Origin: an uncultured Eubacteriales bacterium
GTDB lineage: Bacteria > Bacillota > Clostridia > Lachnospirales > Lachnospiraceae
Reading direction: 5' to 3'
Assembly: GCA_949286775.1 (NCBI GenBank)
Contig: CASEDW010000060.1
Coordinates: 1 to 5,338, forward strand
DNA: 5,338 nucleotides
In this document: piece after piece, positions 1 through 4,970 of the stretch
How positions within the stretch are numbered: the stretch's first letter is position 1
Layout: the number at the start of each line of letters is the position of its first letter
Made by a program: the position numbers and the translations under genes
The notes under the pieces: generated by a model
Databases searched by the model: none
What the model saw: the letters and a program-made list of their open reading frames with translations, nothing else
Told to the model about the DNA's origin: nothing

Positions 1-560
1 ACAAGAGGCATTCCTCCATATAGGGCATACTCCTCATAAGCATCGGATTTATCGCCGCCTGCAAATGAATAATACTCCTTGAAAGTAATCGGATATACCC
101 GAATCTCGTCGCCTCTGCCACGAAAAGCAGTCAACACATCCTTTGTAAGCATTTTTAAGTTACTTCCGGTTACATAAATATCTACATTCCGAAGACGCAG
201 CAAACCGTTGAGTACATTATACAGCCGGATGTTTTCCGGATTTTTTAATTTCTCCTTTGTGATGGCGTATTGCACCTCATCAATGAGGATATAGTATATA
301 TCCTTGTTTGTGATTTTGGAACGGATATACGCAGAAAGAGCCTCCGGCTCACGGTACTGCACAAAGGTATCGTCATCAAGGGCAATCGAGATAATTTGTT
401 CCTCTTTCACACCACTTTCGATTAGATAATCATAGAACAGATTAAACAGCAAAAAACTCTTTCCGCATCGCCTGATTCCGGTAATTACCTTTACCAAGCC
501 ATTCTCTTTTTTATCTATCAGCTGTTTCAAGTAGTGGTCACTCCGGATTGTGTTTTGCAT
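1..560 (-). CDS. AAA_14/DUF4143-type ATP-binding protein, C-terminus beyond the window
   Basis: The reading frame is open from an ATG at 560 to the left edge (186 complete codons); family members usually have about 400-430 residues, so over half is missing. Visible P-loop ATPase motifs: Walker A GIRRCGKS (residues 28-35), Walker B ILIDEVQ (91-97), sensor-like TGSN (131-134), then the RGRG and YPITFKEYY segment (147-164) and YGGMPL (181-186), which are typical where the AAA_14 domain passes into DUF4143. The start is supported by AAAGGAG with 6 bases before the ATG. Members of this family are common single-gene ATPases of unknown substrate in gut Bacillota, sometimes discussed as toxin/defence-related; no function can be read from the sequence. 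It is transcribed divergently from the GNAT gene, and no partner gene is visible. Family assignment is firm; role is unknown. Confidence 0.93.
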   Translation of the reverse strand, partial: MQNTIRSDHYLKQLIDKKENGLVKVITGIRRCGKSFLLFNLFYDYLIESGVKEEQIISIALDDDTFVQYREPEALSAYIRSKITNKDIYYILIDEVQYAITKEKLKNPENIRLYNVLNGLLRLRNVDIYVTGSNLKMLTKDVLTAFRGRGDEIRVYPITFKEYYSFAGGDKSDAYEEYALYGGMPL

Positions 561-616
561 CGAGATTCTCCTTTCGCTGGAAAGTTACAGTCATTGTCCC
601 CTAACTTTTCATTGCC

Positions 617-645
617 AGTATGCCACGCTTTTTTACAAATACCAA
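617..645 (-). promoter_or_regulatory. Probable sigma-A promoter of the ATPase gene
   Basis: On the minus strand a -35 box TTGGTA (645-640, 4 of 6 consensus bases) is followed after exactly 17 bases by a -10 box CATACT (622-617, 4 of 6). It lies about 57 bases upstream of the ATPase ATG and its AGGAG site, leaving a leader of about 50 bases. The optimal spacing is the main support; the boxes themselves are moderate matches. Confidence 0.4.
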
Positions 646-662
646 GTTCTCACTGAAAACTT
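644..662. repeat. Imperfect inverted repeat overlapping the ATPase -35 box
   Basis: AAGTTCTC, a 3-base centre ACT, then GAAAACTT: 8-base arms with one mismatch. The left arm covers the last two bases of the proposed -35 box. Position and size suit a dimeric repressor or activator site, but arms this short also arise by chance in A/T-rich DNA. No regulator gene is adjacent in the window. Confidence 0.25.
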
Positions 663-684
663 AGGCGATTTTTCCCGCAACTTT

Positions 685-735
685 TTACAGCCCCATTATC
701 TCACGGATAATCCGGTCAGATAATCTGTACTGCAT
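685..735 (-). CDS. Doubtful 16-residue ORF upstream of the ATPase gene
   Basis: On the minus strand an ATG at 735 is preceded by AAAGGTG with 5 bases spacing and encodes MQYRLSDRIIREIMGL before a TAA. The frame is open for only about ten codons upstream of the ATG before a TGA, so this could be a tiny independent peptide, the tail of a lost gene, or chance. It ends about 125 bases before the ATPase ATG and lies upstream of the proposed ATPase promoter, so it is not obviously a leader peptide for that gene. I do not recognise the peptide. Confidence 0.2.
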   Translation of the reverse strand: MQYRLSDRIIREIMGL

Positions 736-802
736 TTTTACACCTTTTGTGATATCATTTTTAAGTCACTGTTTTACTAATTCGGATTTAAGGAATATAG
801 AA

Positions 803-1282
803 ATGATAATCAGAGAATACTGTGCTGACGATCTGCCTGAAATGATAAAAATATGGAACGAAATAGTTGACGAAGGAATTGCTTTCCCTCAGGAAGAATT
901 GCTTGATATCAAGACCGGCTCGGATTTTTTTGCTTCTCAAAGCTATACCGGCGTTTTCGTTGATAACAATGAAATACTTGGTTTATATATACTGCATCCG
1001 AATAATATCGGCAGATGCGGACACATAAGCAACGCAAGCTACGCTGTCAAATCATCATGCCGCGGAAAACATATTGGCGAACAGCTCGTTTTGGACAGCC
1101 TGGCAAAAGCTAAAGAAATAGGATTTCACATCCTGCAATTTAATGCTGTAGTTGAAAGCAACACTCATGCCCGGCACCTATACGAACGCCTTGGATTTAA
1201 ACAGCTGGGTGTTATTCCCGGTGGATTTAAAATGAAAGACGGGCGATATGAAAACATATGCCCGTACTATCATATATTGTGA
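803..1282 (+). CDS. GNAT family N-acetyltransferase
   Basis: A complete 159-residue protein, a usual length for a single-domain GNAT. These enzymes move the acetyl group of acetyl-CoA to an amine in the cytoplasm; the acceptor here is unknown. The pyrophosphate-binding motif A is clear as CRGKHIGEQL (residues 86-95, R87-G-K-H-I-G92), followed by motif B, NTHARHLYERLGF (120-132). The end, VIPGGFKMKDGRYENICPYY (137-156), resembles small-molecule or L-amino-acid/phosphinothricin-type acetyltransferases. I chose the ATG at 803 because AGGAA lies 7 bases upstream and the protein then begins MIIREYCADDLPEM, the normal first strand and helix of the fold. The in-frame ATG at 749 would add 18 residues without family character and has no good RBS. 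The gene converges on the restriction-modification gene with a 96-base gap (1283-1378) in which I see no convincing terminator. Confidence 0.92.
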   Translation: MIIREYCADDLPEMIKIWNEIVDEGIAFPQEELLDIKTGSDFFASQSYTGVFVDNNEILGLYILHPNNIGRCGHISNASYAVKSSCRGKHIGEQLVLDSLAKAKEIGFHILQFNAVVESNTHARHLYERLGFKQLGVIPGGFKMKDGRYENICPYYHIL

Positions 1283-1378
1283 TTGGTGCATTCTTCCGAT
1301 AAGAAAAAACGATACAATCTCAAGCAGTCATATGTATCAGGTGACAGCCTCCCCTTTACATAGTAACTTTTGCTTTTT

Positions 1379-3637
1379 TCATTTTACTAATTTCTGGTAC
1401 ATCTTCATCAGCTCCGCGACACAGTCGGATTCCGACATTTCCTTAATATTAAATCCGTATGCCTGCATAACGGCTATGTCGTTTGCAGTATGGGCTTTTC
1501 TAAGTTCCGGCGGCATCGTCAGATTGTCATATAAATCCGCAAGACTGCTGTCAGGATACAGATCGCGCGCGTCAAGTATTCCCTGGGCTGTCTTTTCTAT
1601 TTTGGATTTCTGCTCGGCTGTAGGATTCGGCCAGGGGAAATTGTTGTAAACGATATCTTTAGAATATCTGTAATCACTTTTTAATCTTCCACAGACAACT
1701 CTCGTCCATGCCATGTGGACGTTTGAAGTAAGTACACCGAAATGATACAATGTAGCACTCGGTATTATATGAGCAGAATCCGATGTCAGTTCGCTTGGAT
1801 GCATAAATCCTATCGGAATATACCTGCGTTGCTCAGACGACACCCTCGGCACTAATAAATATGTAGTTTCAGGCATATTTTCAACATGAAATCTTGTCGG
1901 TCTTTCCGCTAACTTAACCGTTCCAGCGCTTTTGCTTGCAAGCCTGAAATTTCTAACAGCTTCAACTCGTCTTAAACATAGCGGCATTTTCTTTAATTCA
2001 TTTGGACTGCACTCGCCCAGCCACAAACAATAACGCGGTTTTTGGTTGATAAATTCCTGAGAGCCATACCATTGTTTGAAATATCTTTCAGCCTGCGGTT
2101 CTTTTTTTATAAACTCTATCATTTCTTCTTCCGTAAACAAATAATTTCCACCGTCAATAGGTTTATTACCTATCCCAATTTCAGGAATATCACATAATGG
2201 TTTATTCCTGCTTTCAACAAATATATCCGGCGCGTCAATTAGATAACCGTTAATATTATTAACCGACTCTCCAATACCATCAGTATATATAACCTTTTCT
2301 TTTTTATTCGGCGCAAAGCTAAACCCGATGATAACACAATGGACATGAGCTTTGCCTTTTGAATCACTTTCCCATTTAAACGTCCTATGCGCAAAATCAA
2401 AGTGTATACCTTCTTCAAACAAAGGCTCCCATAAATTAGCCACATTTTCCCCTTGTGCTACAGAATTCGTAGATACGAGCGCAGCTCTTATCTGTGTACC
2501 GTTCATAATTTCAGCTGATTTTTTGTACCAACATGCAACATAATCAAGGTTTCCAACATTTTTCCATTTGCTGCCGAATATAGATAAGACATCTTCTTTT
2601 TGAGATGCCGACATGATTCGCGCTCCCACAAACGGCGGATTTCCCATTATATAATTAAGCTGCTCTTTCGGAATGACCTCATTCCAGTCTTTACGCAGAG
2701 CGTTAGCTTCGATAATATGCGCATTTGTTTTCAGCGGCAGAAAGTCCAGATTCATATGCACTATATCTTCCGTCTCCTTCATCATCTGACTTTCCGCTAT
2801 CCAAAGCGCTGTTTTTGCAACTGTCACAGCAAAGTCATTTATTTCTATTCCATAGAACTGCGATATGGAAACTTTAATTGGACTTGCATTTTCGAATCCA
2901 AAGCTTATCTGTCCCGCTACCTGTCCTTTTTCAAGAGCAGTTTTTTCTTTTATGACTTCATTTTCAAGTCTTCTAATAGAAATATATGTTTCCGTCAAAA
3001 AATTGCCCGAACCGCACGCAGGATCAAGCCATGTCAAATCCGCAAGCTTACCCTGATATTCTTCAAGTTTCTTTTTCTTTTCCCTGTATACGGATATGTT
3101 CTGTATTTCTTTTAATTCATTTTTCAGGTCGTCAAGAAACAGAGGATCTATTACCTTATGTATATTCTCTATGGATGTATAGTGCATACCGCCGGAACGT
3201 CTTGTTTCGGGATTCAGCGTTGACTCAAATACAGCGCCGAATATAGTAGGGCTGATCTGCGACCAGTCAAAACCGTCACTTGCTTTTTGGAGAATAAGTT
3301 CTCTGATAGTATCATTAAACGGCGGTATCTCAATATCTTCGTCGGCAAACAAACCACCGTTGACATATGGGAACTCAGCCAGCAGCGGATCGTCGTCTTT
3401 AAGGTATTTATCACGTTCGTTTTCTTTCTGATCTAAGACTTTAAACAGTTCTATCAGAGCTTTTCTCGAACCTTTCGCGTCATACTGTTCCATATAATCA
3501 TGAAACAGATTTTTTCGTCCGAACAACCCTGCGTCCTCGGCATAAAGACAAAAAACTATACGGACGCACAGCTTGTTAAGACTACTTAAAATTTCAGAAT
3601 TTTCGTGTTGCCCCCCCACACAAATTATACTGTGCAA
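1379..3637 (-). CDS. MmeI-like type IIL/IIG restriction-modification enzyme: methyltransferase and target-recognition part, frameshifted from its N-terminus
   Basis: This frame carries most of a fused restriction-modification enzyme. Numbering from the TTG at 3637: the end of the helical spacer with NKLCVRIVFCLYAEDAGLFG (21-40); GGMHYTS (149-155, motif X region); SAM-binding motif I DPACGSGNFL (205-214); GIEINDFAV (263-271); catalytic motif IV NPPF (333-336), which indicates N6-adenine methylation; a target recognition region at about 480-650; and the family hallmark NNFPWP (665-670) before a helical C-terminus. No credible start exists: the frame is closed by TAG at 3661-3659, the TTG has no RBS, and the first ATG (3493) falls inside the conserved spacer. 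The natural N-terminus is therefore the upstream frame ending at 3594, joined through the G7 run at 3617-3611. Removing one G gives one chain of about 936 residues. The TRD sets the DNA target, which cannot be predicted here. All visible motifs downstream of the shift are intact. Confidence 0.9.
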   Translation of the reverse strand: MHSIICVGGQHENSEILSSLNKLCVRIVFCLYAEDAGLFGRKNLFHDYMEQYDAKGSRKALIELFKVLDQKENERDKYLKDDDPLLAEFPYVNGGLFADEDIEIPPFNDTIRELILQKASDGFDWSQISPTIFGAVFESTLNPETRRSGGMHYTSIENIHKVIDPLFLDDLKNELKEIQNISVYREKKKKLEEYQGKLADLTWLDPACGSGNFLTETYISIRRLENEVIKEKTALEKGQVAGQISFGFENASPIKVSISQFYGIEINDFAVTVAKTALWIAESQMMKETEDIVHMNLDFLPLKTNAHIIEANALRKDWNEVIPKEQLNYIMGNPPFVGARIMSASQKEDVLSIFGSKWKNVGNLDYVACWYKKSAEIMNGTQIRAALVSTNSVAQGENVANLWEPLFEEGIHFDFAHRTFKWESDSKGKAHVHCVIIGFSFAPNKKEKVIYTDGIGESVNNINGYLIDAPDIFVESRNKPLCDIPEIGIGNKPIDGGNYLFTEEEMIEFIKKEPQAERYFKQWYGSQEFINQKPRYCLWLGECSPNELKKMPLCLRRVEAVRNFRLASKSAGTVKLAERPTRFHVENMPETTYLLVPRVSSEQRRYIPIGFMHPSELTSDSAHIIPSATLYHFGVLTSNVHMAWTRVVCGRLKSDYRYSKDIVYNNFPWPNPTAEQKSKIEKTAQGILDARDLYPDSSLADLYDNLTMPPELRKAHTANDIAVMQAYGFNIKEMSESDCVAELMKMYQKLVK

Positions 3638-4190
3638 GGAAAGTTTCGTATATTTTCCCTACAAGTTCCCCGGCTTTTAACGATACTTCCATTTCAATGT
3701 TTATTTTCTTTTTTCCCTGATCTATAAGAAAATCCAGCATTGAATATTTTGTCTGTAACTCATCCAGTTTTAACTTTACAGGTTTCGGAACTTTTTCATC
3801 CATATCATAGAGCCAGATTTCGCTAAAGTTTGACGTAACTATCCATCTGGCTTTTTCTTTGAATGGAAGATTGTCATTGTATCGTTTTGCCTGTTCATAT
3901 GGCGTAAGCTCTATACCGCCGGATTGTTTTAGGGGCTTGTCAAGCGGTATTCCCTTGCTTTTCTGTTCTATGAGTACGCGTGTTGCCGATATATACGCAT
4001 CAATCTTTTTTGTATGACCGTCTACAATCACTTTCTTCTGAAAATCTATATTATCTGTTACGCGCTCCATACCCATAACGTTATTTAGCAAATCAAACCA
4101 GTATGAGTGGTCGTCCTCATCTTCTTTTCCTCGGTCTTTCCATTTGTAATAAAACTTCCGCGCCGCTTCTCTCTTTTCAGCGTCTGTCAT
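3594..4190 (-). CDS. MmeI-like restriction-modification enzyme: N-terminal nuclease part, ended early by the frameshift
   Basis: This 198-residue frame is the front of the enzyme continued in the downstream frame. It carries the PD-(D/E)XK endonuclease: D64 in KKIDAYIS, then E75-Q-K77 in VLIEQKSKG, the same D...EXK spacing as in MmeI-type nucleases. Next come GIELTPYEQAKRYNDNLP (92-109), the WIVTSNFSEIWLYD core strands (116-129), and the start of the helical spacer, SLKAGELVGKIYETFLAQY (170-188). The last real family residues are about 188-193; after the G run the frame reads five foreign residues (ATRKF) and stops at TGA. The ATG at 4190 has GAGGTG with 7 bases spacing. In this family the same polypeptide cuts and methylates, and the nuclease depends on the methyltransferase and TRD for DNA binding, so the fragment alone is expected to be inactive. 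A promoter candidate lies immediately upstream. Confidence 0.88.
   Translation of the reverse strand: MTDAEKREAARKFYYKWKDRGKEDEDDHSYWFDLLNNVMGMERVTDNIDFQKKVIVDGHTKKIDAYISATRVLIEQKSKGIPLDKPLKQSGGIELTPYEQAKRYNDNLPFKEKARWIVTSNFSEIWLYDMDEKVPKPVKLKLDELQTKYSMLDFLIDQGKKKINIEMEVSLKAGELVGKIYETFLAQYNLCGGATRKF
3611..3617 (-). repeat. G7 homopolymer at the frameshift, candidate phase-variation tract
   Basis: Seven Gs on the coding strand, read TGT GGG GGG GCA in the nuclease frame. Deleting one G gives TGT GGG GGG CAA, which passes directly into the methyltransferase frame. The two frames can only be joined between the upstream TAG (3661-3659) and the nuclease-frame TGA (3596-3594), and this run is the longest G/C run in the window. 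Six or nine Gs would be ON; seven or eight OFF. The tract lies in a variable linker between conserved LAQY and LNKLCVR, where extra glycines would be tolerated. Phase variation is inference; fixed mutation or assembly error is also possible. Confidence 0.6.
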
Positions 4191-4197
4191 AACACAT

Positions 4198-4240
4198 CAC
4201 CTCAAAATTTTCTTAATAAATAAGATATCACAGATGACAA
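4198..4240 (-). promoter_or_regulatory. Possible promoter and RBS of the restriction-modification gene
   Basis: On the minus strand a -35 box TTGTCA (4240-4235, 5 of 6 consensus bases), 16 bases, then TATTAA (4218-4213, 4 of 6). The Shine-Dalgarno GAGGTG (4203-4198) follows, with 7 bases to the ATG at 4190. The leader would be very short, about 15-20 bases. An alternative further upstream, TTGGAT with TTATAA 18 bases later (4283-4254), is also possible. The RBS is much more certain than either promoter. Confidence 0.35.
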
Positions 4241-4284
4241 GCAGGCTCAAATATTTATAATTTATTTAAGCAACAAAAATCCAA

Positions 4285-4368
4285 CTAACCGTTATACTGC
4301 TTCATAACCCGCTCAATTTCTGTCCGAATCTGCTCCACAACCGCATCCGATTCAACAATATTTACCAT
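4285..4368 (-). pseudogene. Unrecognised 27-residue C-terminal-like remnant
   Basis: On the minus strand ATG at 4368 opens a 27-residue frame beginning MVNIVESDAVVEQIRTEIER and ending in a TAG. The composition (alternating hydrophobic and charged residues, helix-like) and ordinary codon choice look like the real C-terminus of a protein, not chance. The frame continues only a few codons upstream of this ATG before a stop, inside the DUF1016 fragment, and overlaps that fragment by 7 bases in another frame. No RBS supports an independent start. I infer that a deletion or frameshift joined the broken DUF1016 gene to the tail of another gene, or that it is a degraded later part of the same gene. 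I cannot name the parent family. Confidence 0.35.
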
Positions 4369-4532
4369 GCGCGAGCTTTTAAATCTTTAACCTGCAGCAA
4401 TACTCTATAATGTGACCACGGCAGCAGCTTATCAGATTTTCCAGACAGTGTCTGGAAAATCTCAGGATAGTTTTTATAAAAATACTTTATATTTTCTTTC
4501 TCAAATTTACCATATTTTTCTATTTGATTCAT
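4362..4532 (-). pseudogene. DUF1016 (YhcG-like, PDDEXK nuclease family) N-terminal domain fragment
   Basis: On the minus strand an ATG at 4532 opens 56 codons, ending in TAA. The peptide contains YGKFEKENIKYFYKNYPEIF (7-26), then LSGKSDKLLPWSHYRVLLQV (29-48) and DLKARAW (50-56). The pattern FYxxYPEI...QTLSG...L.WSHYR.LL.V.....AR.W is the hallmark of the DUF1016 N-terminal domain, which precedes a PD-(D/E)XK nuclease domain in proteins of about 350 residues often found next to type I restriction-modification genes. Here the usual first 40-60 residues are missing (the frame is closed by TAA just upstream), there is no convincing RBS, and the whole nuclease domain is absent. It is a relic, evidently non-functional. 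It lies on the same strand as and directly upstream of the restriction-modification gene, which suggests past gene replacement in a defence locus. Confidence 0.7.
4434..4462. repeat. 29-base perfect inverted repeat inside the DUF1016 relic
   Basis: Fourteen-base arms AGATTTTCCAGACA and its exact complement flank a single central G. In DNA or RNA it could form a cruciform or long hairpin. It lies within the codons for EIFQTLSGKS of the relic, a moderately conserved stretch, so part of it may be a by-product of coding; but 14 of 14 matched bases is far more than codon choice alone would give. No T-run follows on either strand, so it is not a standard terminator. Confidence 0.6.
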
Positions 4533-4662
4533 ATAATATCCACATTTGAATATTATGATTTAACCATCAAATCAAATGAAGGCTCCGCATTGAAAGGACT
4601 GATCAGCTTTTACGATGCGGAAGGTCTTCGCCTAAAAATTATTAAAATTTACATAGATTTTC

Positions 4663-4702
4663 AAAAGACCTTGCGGCATATAAAAACCGCAGAGTCTTTT
4701 TT
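4663..4702 (+). terminator. Rho-independent terminator, plus-strand direction
   Basis: AAAAGAC (4663-4669) pairs with GTCTTTT (4694-4700) and TGCGG (4672-4676) pairs with CCGCA (4687-4691). One mismatch and one possible G-U pair lie between them, the loop is CATATAAAAA, and a T6 run (4697-4702) follows the stem. No intact plus-strand gene ends just upstream, so it either belongs to a lost gene, acts as an insulator before the DUF6273 gene, or is part of a leader. The opposite strand shows only a T4 run, so termination from that side would be weaker. Confidence 0.6.
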
Positions 4703-4762
4703 ATTTGGTAAGGTCTTTTTTCAGGAATCAATATAAATAGTTTTAAATAACTTAAACTTCCC

Positions 4763-4785
4763 ACACCTATAAGGTGTATCGATAC
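4763..4785. repeat. Small hairpin ACACCT-ATA-AGGTGT overlapping palindrome GTATCGATAC
   Basis: A 6-base perfect stem with a 3-base loop (4763-4777) overlaps a perfect 10-base palindrome (4776-4785). There is no T-run behind it, so a terminator is unlikely; an operator upstream of the DUF6273 gene is possible. Short and A/T-rich enough that chance remains a real explanation. Confidence 0.25.
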
Positions 4786-4824
4786 TTGGAATTTAAAATT
4801 TCATTTTTGGGATACTTGAAATTT
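4781..4824 (+). repeat. Pair of direct repeats GATACTTGRAATTT, 30 bases apart
   Basis: GATACTTGGAATTT (4781-4794) and GATACTTGAAATTT (4811-4824) match at 13 of 14 bases with starts 30 bases apart, close to three helical turns. Within the same stretch AAATTTCA (4796-4803) is the complement of TGAAATTT (4817-4824). The pair lies about 150 bases upstream of the DUF6273 ATG and could be a tandem regulator site or the trace of a small duplication. Confidence 0.35.
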
Positions 4825-4970
4825 GATTCGTGATCCTTTTAAAATAGATGATGAGATGATAAATTATAGATAAAGGAATTGGATTGTAAATATTCAAAAA
4901 GAAATGTTTTGATTATAGAAATCATTGGATTTATTGGAGAAAATATTTTAAAAGAATCAAAGGATATCAG

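Larger units (their letters stand above)
4533..4970. other. Gene-free region between the DUF1016 relic and the DUF6273 gene
   Basis: No frame here has an RBS, protein-like character and adequate length together. The left half contains a more G/C-rich patch (about 4575-4635) with a 7-base inverted repeat (4584-4590 with 4615-4621), possibly a decayed gene end. Then come the hairpin terminator at 4663-4702 and several A/T-rich repeats at 4763-4824. The rest, 4825-4958, is strongly A/T-rich leader DNA for the DUF6273 gene, in which I could not choose one promoter. Confidence 0.5.

Noticed and set aside
749..802. N-terminal extension of the GNAT to the ATG at 749
   Set aside because: The extra 18 residues do not resemble the GNAT fold and the ATG at 803 has a much better RBS.
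1283..1378. Possible terminator between the convergent GNAT and restriction-modification genes
   Set aside because: Only a weak 5-base stem (TTCTT/AAGAA) is present and T runs are not placed behind a stem on either strand.
1248..1649. A 133-codon plus-strand frame starting in the GNAT end and running opposite the restriction-modification gene
   Set aside because: It overlaps two firm genes, and its sequence mirrors the C-terminal coding region on the other strand.
2600..3115. A 171-codon plus-strand frame antisense to the methyltransferase
   Set aside because: It lies opposite highly conserved methyltransferase motifs, lacks an RBS, and has no recognisable family pattern.
4524..4736. A 70-codon plus-strand frame
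   Set aside because: It runs through the terminator hairpin and both T runs, has no RBS, and overlaps the DUF1016 relic on the other strand. The middle (about 4575-4635) looks slightly protein-like but is too short to assign.
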